From positions 1 to 64,000 of the forward strand of contig NZ_BMMT01000013.1 of NCBI RefSeq assembly GCF_014646075.1: 64,000 bases of DNA. The letters run 5' to 3'. A program made the position numbers and the translations under genes. Positions 40,304-48,873 of the stretch are shown piece after piece. Positions within the stretch are counted from its first letter, which is position 1. Each line of letters begins with the position of its first letter. The DNA comes from Saccharopolyspora thermophila (GTDB lineage: Bacteria; Actinomycetota; Actinomycetes; Mycobacteriales; Pseudonocardiaceae). Under the pieces are notes generated by a model that saw only the letters and a program-made list of their open reading frames with translations, did not search any database and was not told the origin of the DNA.

Positions 40304-42400
40304 TCACGCCTGCTCGGCGTTGCTCAGGCTGCGCCGGGCCGCCGCGACCACGGCGTCGACGGTGATGCCGAACTCGTTGTACAGGGTCTTGTAGTCGGCC
40401 GATGCGCCGAAGTGCTCGAGGGACACCGACTCACCGGCGTCCTTGACGAACCGGTACCACGGCATGGCGATGCCCGCCTCAACCGAGACGCGGGCCTTCA
40501 CGGCGCTGGGCAGCACCTGCTCGCGGTACGCCTCGTCCTGCGCGTCGAACCACTCCACGCACGGCATCGAGACCACACGAGTGGCAACGCCCTCGGCCTG
40601 CAGGATCTTCCTGGCCTCGACCGCCAACTGCACCTCGGAACCAGTGGCGATGATCACCACCTTCGGCTCGCCGCCCTCGGCCTCGGCCAGCACGTAGCCG
40701 CCCCTGGCGACACCCTCGGCGTCCACGCCCTCCAGCGTCGGCACGCCCTGGCGGGTCAGCGCCAGACCGGCCGGGCCGCTCGCGTCCTCCAGGATCGCCC
40801 TCCACGCTGCCGCGGTCTCGTTGGCGTCGGCCGGGCGGACCAGCGAGAAGCCCGGGATCGCGCGCAGCGAGGCCAGGTGCTCGACCGGCTGGTGCGTCGG
40901 GCCGTCCTCGCCCAGGCCGATCGAGTCGTGCGTCCACACGTAGATCGCCGGGACCTTCATCAGCGCCGACAGCCGGACCGCCGGGCGCATGTAGTCGCTG
41001 AACACCAGGAAGGTGCCGCCGTAGGGCCGGGTGCCGCCGTGCAGCGCGATGCCGTTGAGGATCGCGCCCATGGCGTGCTCGCGGATGCCGAAGTGCAGCG
41101 TGCGGCCGTACGGGTTGGCCGTCCAGGTGCGGGTGGAGATCGACGCCGGGCCGAACGAGTCGACGCCCTTCATCGTGGTGTTGTTGCTCTCGGCCAGGTC
41201 GGCGGAGCCGCCCCACAGCTCGGGCAGCACGTCGGCCAGCGCGTTGAGCACCTCACCGGATGCCTTGCGGGTGGCGATGCTTTTACCGTCGGCCTCCCAG
41301 GTCGGCAGCTTCTCGTGCCACCCGGCGGGCAGCTCGCGCTTGCTCAGCCGGTCCAGCAGCGCCTTGCGCTCCGGGTTGGCCGCCGCCCACTTGTCGAAGG
41401 CCACCTGCCACTCGGCGTGCGCGGCCCTGCCCCGCTCGGCGACCTTGCGGGCGTGCGCCAGCACCTCGTCGTCGACCTGGAACGACTGCTCCGGGTCGAA
41501 GCCCAGGGCCCTCTTGACCCCGGCGACCTCGTCGGCACCCAGCGCGGCACCGTGCGCCTTGCCGGTGTTCATCTTGGTCGGCGCCGGGTAGCCGATCACC
41601 GTGCGCAGCACGATCAGGGTCGGGCGCTCGGTCTCCGCCTTGGCCGTCTCGATGGCCTCCAGCAGGCCCTGCACGTCCTCGCCGCCGTGCACGGTGAGCA
41701 CCTGCCAGCCGTAGGACTCGTAGCGCTTGGCGGTGTCCTCGGACAGCGCGATGCGGGTGTCGTCCTCGATGGAGATCTCGTTGGAGTCGTAGATCACCGT
41801 GAGGTTGCCCAGCTGCTGCGTGCCGGCCAGCGACGACGCCTCGGAGGTCACGCCCTCCTCGATGTCACCGTCGGAGGCGATCACGTAGATGTGGTGGTCG
41901 AACGGGCTCTCGCCGGGCGCGGCGTCCGGGTCGAACAGCCCGCGCTCGCGGCGTGCGGCCATCGCCATGCCGACCGCGGTGGCCAGGCCCTGGCCCAGCG
42001 GACCGGTGGTGGTCTCCACCCCGTCGGTGTGCCCGTACTCCGGGTGGCCCGGGGTCTTCGACCCCCACTTGCGCAGCGCCTTGAGGTCGTCCAGCTCCAG
42101 ACCGTAGCCGGAGAGGAACAGCTGCACGTACAGCGTCAGGCTCGAGTGACCGGCCGACAGCACGAAACGGTCGCGGCCGATCCACTTCGGGTCGCTGGGG
42201 TCGTGCCGCATGACGCGCTGGAACAGCGCGTAGGCGGCCGGGGCCAGGCTCATCGCGGTGCCCGGGTGGCCGCTGCCGCAGTGCTCCACCGCGTCGGCGG
42301 CCAGCACGCGGGCGGTGTCCACGGCGCGCTGGTCCAGCTCGGTCCAGTCTTCGGGCAGTCGCTTGGTGGTCAAGCGGGCAAGGTCGTCGGTGACGGACAC
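40304..42400 (-). CDS. tkt: Transketolase
   Basis: Transketolase transfers two-carbon units using thiamine diphosphate. The 698-residue protein has [41 protein letters not shown], the ThDP motif region [19 protein letters not shown]...[41 protein letters not shown] and the C-terminal [19 protein letters not shown] 42400 has GGAGC upstream. It heads the leftward operon and is divergent from ctaB, the order also seen in mycobacteria. Confidence 0.98.
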   Translation of the reverse strand: MSVTDDLARLTTKRLPEDWTELDQRAVDTARVLAADAVEHCGSGHPGTAMSLAPAAYALFQRVMRHDPSDPKWIGRDRFVLSAGHSSLTLYVQLFLSGYGLELDDLKALRKWGSKTPGHPEYGHTDGVETTTGPLGQGLATAVGMAMAARRERGLFDPDAAPGESPFDHHIYVIASDGDIEEGVTSEASSLAGTQQLGNLTVIYDSNEISIEDDTRIALSEDTAKRYESYGWQVLTVHGGEDVQGLLEAIETAKAETERPTLIVLRTVIGYPAPTKMNTGKAHGAALGADEVAGVKRALGFDPEQSFQVDDEVLAHARKVAERGRAAHAEWQVAFDKWAAANPERKALLDRLSKRELPAGWHEKLPTWEADGKSIATRKASGEVLNALADVLPELWGGSADLAESNNTTMKGVDSFGPASISTRTWTANPYGRTLHFGIREHAMGAILNGIALHGGTRPYGGTFLVFSDYMRPAVRLSALMKVPAIYVWTHDSIGLGEDGPTHQPVEHLASLRAIPGFSLVRPADANETAAAWRAILEDASGPAGLALTRQGVPTLEGVDAEGVARGGYVLAEAEGGEPKVVIIATGSEVQLAVEARKILQAEGVATRVVSMPCVEWFDAQDEAYREQVLPSAVKARVSVEAGIAMPWYRFVKDAGESVSLEHFGASADYKTLYNEFGITVDAVVAAARRSLSNAEQA

Positions 42401-42885
42401 GGACGCAGCTCCAAGTTTTCCTTCGGCGGTTCTCGCTGTGCAGCGGTGAATGCGGTCGCTGGACCGATTCGAACCGCGGTTATCCCTCGTCCGACGGGCA
42501 GCCTAGTCGTGTCCGATCAGCCACGTGCCGACCCGTCCGGATTGCTGTGCTCCCGCTCGGCGGTGAGCGGGCTTCGACGCCCACGCTGCGCCTGAGAGAC
42601 CGCGGTTGCGTCATCCGGGTGATGCCGGAGAGTCGGCCGACACGTGCCCGTGCCCTGCGGTTTCGCGCTGGAGGGCGACTGTGTTCCCGGTCGCGCGGGA
42701 ACACCGAGAGAATAGCCGCACAAGGGCTGTGACCAGGGACACTGGGCTCCGGTGGAGGTCGCGAGGCGCACCCGCGCGACGGCCGGTGCAGTAGCGCGCC
42801 TACTATTCGACAACGGTCCGAATCCACGCGCCGCGGGGCTCGTTTCGGGTTGGTCCAGTTAGTCCGAGAGCGCGCAAGGAGTGCC
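42401..42885. promoter_or_regulatory. Divergent tkt/ctaB control region
   Basis: No protein-coding gene is supported in these 485 bases. For ctaB a -10-like TACTAT is at 42801-42806, overlapping a small palindrome GTAG-CGCGC-CTAC (42791-42803). I could not identify the tkt promoter with confidence. The length is large for this compact window, so additional regulator sites are plausible. Confidence 0.4.
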
Positions 42886-42912
42886 ATGCCGTCGGTGAGC
42901 GCAGCGTCGTGA
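42886..42912 (+). CDS. Putative eight-codon leader ORF coupled to ctaB
   Basis: An ATG at 42886 follows AAGGAG at good spacing and encodes MPSVSAAS before TGA at 42910-42912. That TGA overlaps the ctaB GTG (GTGA). The ctaB GTG lacks a convincing ribosome binding site of its own, so translation of ctaB may depend on the leader. Confidence 0.45.
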   Translation: MPSVSAAS

Positions 42913-43841
42913 CCACCGTCGTCGACGCCCCCCAGACACCCGCTCGGCGGCCCGCTGAGCTGCTGAAAGCCTACGTCGGGCTGATCAAACCGCGGGTCAT
43001 CGAGCTGCTGTTGGTGACCACCATCCCGGCGATGCTGCTGGCCGAACGCGGCATCCCGTCGCCGTGGCTGGTGATCGCCACGTTGATCGGCGGCACCATG
43101 GCCGCGGGCAGCGCGAACGCCCTCAACTGCGTGGTGGACGCCGATATTGATCAGGTGATGAAGCGCACGCGGGCCCGCCCGCTGGTGCGGCACACCGTCT
43201 CCACCCGGCACGCGCTGGTCTTCGGCATCGTGCTGGGCGCGGGGTCGTTCGGCTGGCTGTGGGCGACGACGAACCTGCTGGCCGCGGTGCTCGCGGTGGC
43301 CACGATCCTGTTCTATGTCTTCGTCTACACCCTGGTGCTCAAGCGGCGCACCGCGCAGAACATCGTCTGGGGCGGTGCCGCTGGCTGCATGCCGGTGGTG
43401 ATCGGCTGGGCCGGGGTGACCGACCGGGTCGACTGGCCGGCGTTGGTGATGTTCGGGATCGTCTTCTTCTGGACGCCGCCGCACACCTGGACGCTGGCGA
43501 TGAAGTACAAGGACGACTACGAACGCGCCGGCGTCCCGATGCTGCCGGTGGTGGCGCAGCCGGCGTGCGTGTCGCGGCAGATCCTGCTCTTCACCTACCT
43601 GATGGTGGCGTGGACGCTGCTGCTGGCCCCGGCCGCGGGCTGGCTCTACGCCGCGTTCGCGGTGCTGACGGGCGTGTGGTTCCTGTCCCTGGCGCACCGG
43701 CTGCACAGCGCGACCAAGCGCGGCGAGAAGACCAGGCCGATGAAGCTGTTCCACCTGTCGAACACGTACCTGATGGTGCTGTGCGTGGCCCTGGCGGTGG
43801 ACTCCGCCCTGAGCCTGCCCGTCCTCGGCTGGCCCTTCTGA
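42909..43841 (+). CDS. ctaB: Protoheme IX farnesyltransferase (heme O synthase)
   Basis: CtaB attaches a farnesyl chain to heme b, making heme O for the aa3 cytochrome oxidase. The 310-residue UbiA-family protein has about nine membrane helices and the two Asp-rich loops [22 protein letters not shown] and [41 protein letters not shown] starts the conserved region. The start GTG 42909 overlaps the stop of the small leader ORF. CtaA, the next enzyme, is encoded further right in the opposite direction. Confidence 0.96.
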   Translation: MTTVVDAPQTPARRPAELLKAYVGLIKPRVIELLLVTTIPAMLLAERGIPSPWLVIATLIGGTMAAGSANALNCVVDADIDQVMKRTRARPLVRHTVSTRHALVFGIVLGAGSFGWLWATTNLLAAVLAVATILFYVFVYTLVLKRRTAQNIVWGGAAGCMPVVIGWAGVTDRVDWPALVMFGIVFFWTPPHTWTLAMKYKDDYERAGVPMLPVVAQPACVSRQILLFTYLMVAWTLLLAPAAGWLYAAFAVLTGVWFLSLAHRLHSATKRGEKTRPMKLFHLSNTYLMVLCVALAVDSALSLPVLGWPF

Positions 43842-43851
43842 GACGTCCGCG

Positions 43852-43884
43852 GCTCCGGCGCGCCCGGGACGGGAGCGCCGGAGC
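43852..43884. terminator. Bidirectional terminator between ctaB and qor
   Basis: GCTCCGGCGC (43852-43861) and GCGCCGGAGC (43875-43884) form a perfect 10-bp stem between convergent genes. Confidence 0.85.
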
Positions 43885-43905
43885 GGGGGCGACGGGACGC
43901 GCGCG

Positions 43906-44874
43906 TCACGGGAGCAGCAGGAGTTTTCCGGTGGTGCGGCGACCCTCCAGGTCCTCGTGCGCCCGGCGGGCATCCGCCAGCGGGTAGGTGCCGCCGACAC
44001 GGATGTCCAGCTCGCCCCGCGTGATCCAGCCGAACAGCTCCTCGGTCCGCCAGTCCAGCTCCTCGCGGGTCAGGATGTGGTGCGCCAGGCTGGGGCGGGT
44101 CAGGAACACCGAGCCCGCCGAGTTCAGCCGCTGCGGGTCCACCGGCGGCACCGGACCGCTGGCCGCGCCGAACAGGGCGAGCATGCCGCGCGGGCGGAGG
44201 CTGGCCAGGCTCGCGTCGAACGTCGTCTTCCCGACCCCGTCGTAGACGACGTCCACCCCGCGTCCGTCGGTGAGGTCGCGGACCTCCGCGGCCACGTCGG
44301 CCTCGGTGTAGCGGATGACCTCGTCCGCGCCCGCCGCCCGGGCCAGCTCCTCCTTCTCCGCGGTGGACACGGTGCCGATGACGTTCCCGCCGCGGGACTT
44401 GACCAGCTGCGTCAGCAGCAGCCCCATGCCGCCGGCGGCCGCGTGCACCAGCGCGGTCTCGCCGGTGCGCACCGGATACGTCGAGGTGACCAGGTAGTGC
44501 GCGGTCAGGCCCTGCAGCAGCGCCGCGGCGGCGGTGCGGTCGGCCACGCCCTCCGGGACCTTGACCGCCTTGTCGGCCGGGATCACGGCCTGCTCGGCGT
44601 AGCTGCCGGGGGCCATCACCCAGGCGACCCGGTCGCCGACGGCGAAGCCGGTGACGTCCGCACCGATCGCGACGACCTCGCCCGCGCCCTCCGAGCCCGG
44701 CGTGAACGGCAGCGGCATTGGGTAGATACCGCTGCGCTGGTAGGTGTCGATGAAATTCACCCCGGCCGCGGTGACCCGCACCAGCAACTGCCCGGGCTGC
44801 GGTTCGGGAACCTCGACCTCCCCGAGCTCGAGGACCTCTGGTCCGCCGTTGGTCGATACCCGGATCGCGCGCAT
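43906..44874 (-). CDS. qor: NADPH:quinone oxidoreductase, MDR family
   Basis: The 322-residue protein is a zinc-free medium-chain dehydrogenase of the quinone reductase type: VRVTAAGVNFIDTYQRSGIYPMPLPFTPGSEGAGEVVAIG, VPEGVADRTAAAALLQGLTAHYLV, the NADPH loop VHAAAGGMGLLLTQLVKSRGG, and VDVVYDGVGKTTFDASLASLRPRG. It probably reduces quinones or conjugated enones in the cytoplasm. ATG 44874 begins the typical MRAIRV. The same gene lies between ctaB and ctaA in mycobacteria. Confidence 0.93.
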   Translation of the reverse strand: MRAIRVSTNGGPEVLELGEVEVPEPQPGQLLVRVTAAGVNFIDTYQRSGIYPMPLPFTPGSEGAGEVVAIGADVTGFAVGDRVAWVMAPGSYAEQAVIPADKAVKVPEGVADRTAAAALLQGLTAHYLVTSTYPVRTGETALVHAAAGGMGLLLTQLVKSRGGNVIGTVSTAEKEELARAAGADEVIRYTEADVAAEVRDLTDGRGVDVVYDGVGKTTFDASLASLRPRGMLALFGAASGPVPPVDPQRLNSAGSVFLTRPSLAHHILTREELDWRTEELFGWITRGELDIRVGGTYPLADARRAHEDLEGRRTTGKLLLLP

Positions 44875-45002
44875 GCTGACTCCTTCGCTGTTCGAGTGGT
44901 CGTCGGCTGCAACCCGCCGCGCCGGTCCGATCTTCCCCCGGGCGCGGCCCGGCGGTCCGCGTGGCTGTCGTGTTCCCGGGCGCCGTGTCTAGGATTCCCG
45001 CC

Positions 45003-45311
45003 ATGACGGCTACCGAGCAGACGACCGCGCCTTCGCCGAAGGCGGTCGCGGCGGCGAAGGCTTTCGTGGGCGCGCACGGCGGTTCCGCCCGCGCCGTGGT
45101 GGAGAACCTGGGGCGCGCGGGCGCCCGGGTCGTGCTGATCGGGGAGGACGGCCTCTTCGGTGACGTCGTGGTGCCCGATGTGACCGCGGGCGCGGCCCTG
45201 GTCGAGGCGGTCGCGGGGCTGACGGCCCACGAGTGGGACGGTGACACGGTCGCGGCGATGAAGATCGGCGCCGCGCACCGCCGGAAGATGGCCGGTCCCC
45301 GCGCCCGCTGA
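45003..45311 (+). CDS. Small conserved-looking protein of unknown function
   Basis: I do not recognise this 102-residue protein. It is soluble, Ala/Val-rich and has an alternating helix-strand pattern: PSPKAVAAAKAFVGAHGGSARAVVENLGRAGARVVLIGEDGLFGDVVVPDVTAGAALVEAV, then HEWDGDTVAAMKIGAAHRRKMAG. The ATG 45003 is exactly seven bases after TAGGAT (44990-44995), so a leaderless transcript is likely, and this supports it as a real gene. It is divergent from qor with only 128 bp between. Confidence 0.7.
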   Translation: MTATEQTTAPSPKAVAAAKAFVGAHGGSARAVVENLGRAGARVVLIGEDGLFGDVVVPDVTAGAALVEAVAGLTAHEWDGDTVAAMKIGAAHRRKMAGPRAR

Positions 45312-45329
45312 CCCCGGCACGTGGGAGTT

Positions 45330-45396
45330 CCCCCACTGGTCGACGCGTTCGCCGTGGTCTATGTTTTCAGCGAAGGCTGAAGTCGATCAGTGGGAG
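45330..45396 (+). promoter_or_regulatory. Nested inverted repeats in front of the GbsR/MarR gene
   Basis: Outer arms CCCCCACTGGTCGAC (45330-45344) and GTCGATCAGTGGGAG (45382-45396) are complementary at 13 of 15 positions. Inside them is a perfect palindrome TTCAGC-GAAG-GCTGAA (45366-45381) just after a TATGTT -10-like box (45360-45365). This layout suits autoregulation by the downstream dimeric repressor. Confidence 0.55.
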
Positions 45397-45401
45397 TCGT
45401 C

Positions 45402-45899
45402 GTGGTGGACAGCTACGTGCAGCGCACCGACCGCCCCGCGATGTCGGAGTGGATCGAGCAGATGGCGGCGCACTTCGAGGCCACCGAGGGCATGCCGCTG
45501 ATCGCCGGGCGGATACTGGCGTTCCTGCTGATCTGCGACCCGCCGGAGCGCACCGCCGCGGAGCTCTCGCACGCGCTGGCCGCCAGCACCGGTTCGATCA
45601 GCACCAACGTGCGGCTGCTGATGCGGCTCGGGGTGATCTCGCGGACCACCCGGCAGGGCCGCGAGGCGGCGTTGTACCGGGTGGAGGAAGACCGCTGGCC
45701 GGAGCTGGTGCGCCAGCGGTTGCAGCGGGTGACGCAGTTGGAAGAGCTCACCGCCCACGGCCTACGGATGTTCAGCGGCCAGGGCGAACGGGCCCGCCGG
45801 CTGCGCACGGTGCACGAGTTCTACCAGTGGCTGTCCGGGGAGATGCCGGAGCTGTGGCGCCGCTGGGAACGGGAAGGCCGCCCCCGCCTCCGCTTCTGA
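45402..45899 (+). CDS. GbsR/MarR-family transcriptional regulator
   Basis: The 165-residue protein has a winged helix of the GbsR/MarR type: MSEWIEQMAAHFEATEGMPLIAGRILAFLLICDPPERTAAELSHALAASTGSISTNVRLLMRLGVISRTTRQGREAALYRV. A helical C-terminus follows (RVTQLEELTAHGLRMFSGQGERARRLRTVHEFYQWL), probably for dimerisation. Regulators of this kind often control neighbouring transporters or oxidative-stress genes. Here the neighbours are ctaA and the ABC-2 exporter, but the target is unknown. GTG 45402 has GGGAG five bases upstream; GTG 45390 is a weaker alternative. Confidence 0.83.
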   Translation: MVDSYVQRTDRPAMSEWIEQMAAHFEATEGMPLIAGRILAFLLICDPPERTAAELSHALAASTGSISTNVRLLMRLGVISRTTRQGREAALYRVEEDRWPELVRQRLQRVTQLEELTAHGLRMFSGQGERARRLRTVHEFYQWLSGEMPELWRRWEREGRPRLRF

Positions 45900-45927
45900 G
45901 GTCGTGCGGATCGCCGCGTCGGCTTGG

Positions 45928-46878
45928 TCAGGCGGCCGCGGGTTCCTCGGCCGGGGTGGGCGTCGGTTCCGGCAGCGGGCCCCGGTAGCGGGACTCGCCC
46001 CACAGCAGCGCGGTGATGATGATCACCAGCGTCGCGGCGGCCACGTGCAGCACGACCATCGCCTCCGGCACGCCCAGGTGGTACTGGATGGACCCGATCG
46101 CGCCCTGTACCAGGACCATCGCGCACGCCGCGCCGTAGGTCTTCAGCAGCGCCTTCGTCGGGCGGGAGCTGCGCAGCCACACGCCGAACACCGCCAGCAG
46201 CAGGACGTAGGCCATCACCAGCAGGCCGTGGACCTCGACCAGGGTCTCCACCGAAAAGCCCAGCCGAGGCGTGTCCGGGTCGCCCGCGTGCGGCCCGGCG
46301 GCGGTGACCAGGGTGCCCACCACCAGCACCGCCGCGGTCACCACGACGAGGCCGACCAGCAGCGTGCGCATCGGGCGCGGCACCACGCCGACCGGTTCGC
46401 GGTCGCCCTCACCGGCCGCCTTGTACAGCACGGTGGCCAGCCAGATCAGCACGGCCGACGCCATGAAGTGCACCGACACGCTCCACCAGGCGAGGTTGAC
46501 CAGCACGGTCATGCCGCCGATGATCGCCTGCGCGACCACGCCCAGCGGCATCACCAGGGCCAACCGCACCAGCCGGGGCCGGTACGGGGGGCAGCGCCGG
46601 GCGGTCAGGAAGCAGGCCAGCGCGAAGAACCCGATCACGAAGGTCAGCAGGCGATTGCCGAACTCGATGGCCTGGTGGAACGCCGCGACCTCGGGGTGCT
46701 CGATGGGCACCATGCTGCCCGGGAAGCACTGCGGCCAGGTCGGGCAGCCCAGCCCGGAGCCGGTCACGCGCACGGTCGCACCGGTCACCGAGATCAGCGC
46801 CTGCGTCACCACCACGGCGAGTGCCAGGGTGCGAACCACGCGCGGAGTGGGGCGGGAGATCCAGGAAGGAATCGGCAC
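45928..46878 (-). CDS. ctaA: Heme A synthase
   Basis: CtaA oxidises heme O to heme A in the membrane for cytochrome aa3 oxidase. The 316-residue protein has about eight helices and conserved segments VTGATVRVTGSGLGCPTWPQCFPGSMVP (with the cysteine pair), HQAIEFGNRLLTFVIGFF, WSVSVHFMASAVLIW and EVHGLLVMAYVLLL, whose histidines ligate heme. GTG 46878 follows TACCAT (46891-46886 on the minus strand) by seven bases, so the transcript is probably leaderless. The upstream in-frame extension lacks conservation. Confidence 0.95.
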   Translation of the reverse strand: MPIPSWISRPTPRVVRTLALAVVVTQALISVTGATVRVTGSGLGCPTWPQCFPGSMVPIEHPEVAAFHQAIEFGNRLLTFVIGFFALACFLTARRCPPYRPRLVRLALVMPLGVVAQAIIGGMTVLVNLAWWSVSVHFMASAVLIWLATVLYKAAGEGDREPVGVVPRPMRTLLVGLVVVTAAVLVVGTLVTAAGPHAGDPDTPRLGFSVETLVEVHGLLVMAYVLLLAVFGVWLRSSRPTKALLKTYGAACAMVLVQGAIGSIQYHLGVPEAMVVLHVAAATLVIIITALLWGESRYRGPLPEPTPTPAEEPAAA

Positions 46879-47045
46879 GAAGCCGATGGTAAGCCGGTCG
46901 GGGAAAGCGCCATCGGCAGGGCTTGACAACCGGAGCCACGTCACACCACCCAGCGGATCCCGGCCGTGCCCGCCGCCCCGCAGCCGGATGAGGCTGCCGC
47001 CTCGCGGCCGGATCGCCCGGAAGGCCGGGATCGCGACCGGGTTCC

Positions 47046-47071
47046 CCCAGGTTTGCCCAGATCTGAGAGGC
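47046..47071. repeat. Palindromic repeat, copy 4 (imperfect)
   Basis: CCAGGTTTGCCC followed by ATCTGAGAGGC matches the copy at 1697 with a few changes. Its stem is partly broken, so it may be a decaying copy. It sits between ctaA and the ABC permease gene. Confidence 0.6.
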
Positions 47072-47120
47072 CCCGGGAGCGTGCCTGATCGTGCAGGATG
47101 TCTCCACCTGAGGAAGGCGG

Positions 47121-47930
47121 TCAGGTCAGGCGGGTGGTGCGGATGGCCACCGCGCCACACACCGCACCCCAGACCAGCAGCACGGCGACGGGCTGCCAGC
47201 CCGGCAGCGCGCCCTGGACCAGGACCGCATCGAGGGCTTCGGCGAGCGCACCGGAGGGCAGGAACCCGGCGATCAACCCCACCGGTCCGGGCAGGTCGCT
47301 CGGCGGCAGCGCCAGGCCACCGGCCAGCAGCAGCACGAACCAGATCGCGTTGGCCAGGGCGAGCACGATCTCGGCCCGCAGCGCCCCGCCGACGAGCATC
47401 CCGGCCGCGCCGAAGACGAGGGTGCCCAGCGCCAGCAGCACCATCGCGGGCAGCAGCCCGGACACCACCGGCCGCCAGCCCAGCAGCGCCGCGGCGACAC
47501 CCAGCACCACCGCCTGCAGCGCCACGACCAGCAGGGTCGCCAGGACCCGGCCGGACACCAGCGTCCAGCGCGGCAGCGCCGTCGCGGACAGCCGCTTGAG
47601 CACGCCGTAGCGGCGGTCGAAGCCCAGCGCGATGGCCTGGCCGGTGAACGCCGTCGACATCACCGCCAGCGCGAGGATGCGCGGCACCACCGAGTTCACC
47701 CGCGGCTCCGGCAGGGTGCCGATGTGCAGGATGCTCAGACCGATCAGCAGCGCCAGCGGGATGATCAGCGTCAGCAGGGCCTGCTCGCCGTGCCGGATGA
47801 TCAGCAGCGCCTCGGTCCGGGTCTGCGCGGCCAGCATCCGCAGCGGACGGCCGCGGCCGGGGGCCGGGGCGAACGTGCCGGGCGGGAACTGGGCGTCGAG
47901 CTGGGCGGGAGCGTTGGTCTCGGCGTTCAT
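47121..47930 (-). CDS. ABC-2 type transporter permease
   Basis: The 269-residue protein has six predicted helices and the ABC-2 exporter topology: LLIIRHGEQALLTLIIPLALLIGLSIL, then RILALAVMSTAFTGQAIALGFDRRYGVLKRLSATALPRWTLVSGRVLATLLV, the usual coupling region. ATG 47930 overlaps the ATPase gene stop (ATGA), so the two form one exporter. The mycobacterial equivalents are in the Rv1456c-Rv1458c block beside ctaA. The cargo is unknown. A link to cytochrome oxidase assembly is suggested only by the conserved neighbourhood. Confidence 0.9.
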   Translation of the reverse strand: MNAETNAPAQLDAQFPPGTFAPAPGRGRPLRMLAAQTRTEALLIIRHGEQALLTLIIPLALLIGLSILHIGTLPEPRVNSVVPRILALAVMSTAFTGQAIALGFDRRYGVLKRLSATALPRWTLVSGRVLATLLVVALQAVVLGVAAALLGWRPVVSGLLPAMVLLALGTLVFGAAGMLVGGALRAEIVLALANAIWFVLLLAGGLALPPSDLPGPVGLIAGFLPSGALAEALDAVLVQGALPGWQPVAVLLVWGAVCGAVAIRTTRLT

Positions 47931-48862
47931 GATCGCAGCTCCCGTCCGGTCAGTTCCAGGAACACGTCCTCCAGGCTGCGGCGGCTGACCCGCAGCTCCT
48001 GCGCGAGCACCCCGTGCTGGGCGCACCACGCCGTCACCGTCGACACCACCTGCGGATCCACGTGGCCGCGCACCACGTAGTCACCGGGGCGCGGCTCGGT
48101 GGCCTGGCAGTTCTCCGGCAGCGCGGACAGCAGGAGCTGCAGGTCCAGCCCGGGCTGGGAGCGGAACCGCAGCTCCTGCCTGCCGTCCTCGGGCTCGGTG
48201 AGCTCCTCGGCGGTGCCGTCGGCGACCGCGCGGCCGCGGTCGATGATCACCACGCGGTCGGCAAGCGCCTCCGCCTCGTCCATCAGATGCGTGGTCAGCA
48301 GCACGCTCACGCCGTCCCGGCGTAGGGCGCCGACCAGGTCCCAGACCAGCCGCCGCGCCTGCGGGTCCATCCCGGCGGTGGGTTCGTCGAGGAACACCAG
48401 CTCGGGACGGCCGACCAGGGCGCAGGCCAGCGACAGCCGCTGCTGCTGACCGCCGGAGAGCCGCTTGTAGGGGGTGCGGCGGACAGCGGTCAGGCCGAGC
48501 ACGTCCAGCAGCCACGCCGGGTCCAGCGGCTCGGCGGCGCAGGCGGCGACCAGGTGCAGCATCTCGTCGGCCCGCACACCCGGGTAGGCGCCGCCGCCCT
48601 GCGGCATGACGCCGATGCGCGGGCGCAGCGCCTCGGACTGCGTCCGCGGATCCAGGCCGAGCACGCGGACCTCGCCGCCGTCGGGGCGCTGGAAGCCCTG
48701 GCAGATCTCGACGGTGGTGGTCTTGCCCGCGCCGTTGGGGCCGAGCAGCGCCAGGACGCTGCCGCGCGGCATGCACAGGTCGAGTCCGGCGACGGCGACG
48801 GTGTCGCCGAAGCGCTTCTGCAGCCCTCGCAGCTCGACGGCCGGACTGTCGGCGTTGCTCAC
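47927..48862 (-). CDS. ABC transporter ATP-binding protein
   Basis: The 311-residue ATPase pairs with the ABC-2 permease. It has Walker A LGPNGAGKTTTVE, Q-loop VMPQGGGAYPGV, signature RLSGGQQQRLSLACALVGRP, Walker B ELVFLDEPTAGMDPQ and the H-loop TTHLMDEAEAL. The last 80 residues form the extra domain common in CcmA/DrrA-type exporters. GTG 48862 is preceded by TAGGCT eight bases upstream and by GGAG, so either leaderless or ribosome-site initiation is possible. It starts 11 bp after the mptB stop in the same direction. Confidence 0.92.
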   Translation of the reverse strand: MSNADSPAVELRGLQKRFGDTVAVAGLDLCMPRGSVLALLGPNGAGKTTTVEICQGFQRPDGGEVRVLGLDPRTQSEALRPRIGVMPQGGGAYPGVRADEMLHLVAACAAEPLDPAWLLDVLGLTAVRRTPYKRLSGGQQQRLSLACALVGRPELVFLDEPTAGMDPQARRLVWDLVGALRRDGVSVLLTTHLMDEAEALADRVVIIDRGRAVADGTAEELTEPEDGRQELRFRSQPGLDLQLLLSALPENCQATEPRPGDYVVRGHVDPQVVSTVTAWCAQHGVLAQELRVSRRSLEDVFLELTGRELRS

Positions 48863-48873
48863 GAACTCCAAGC

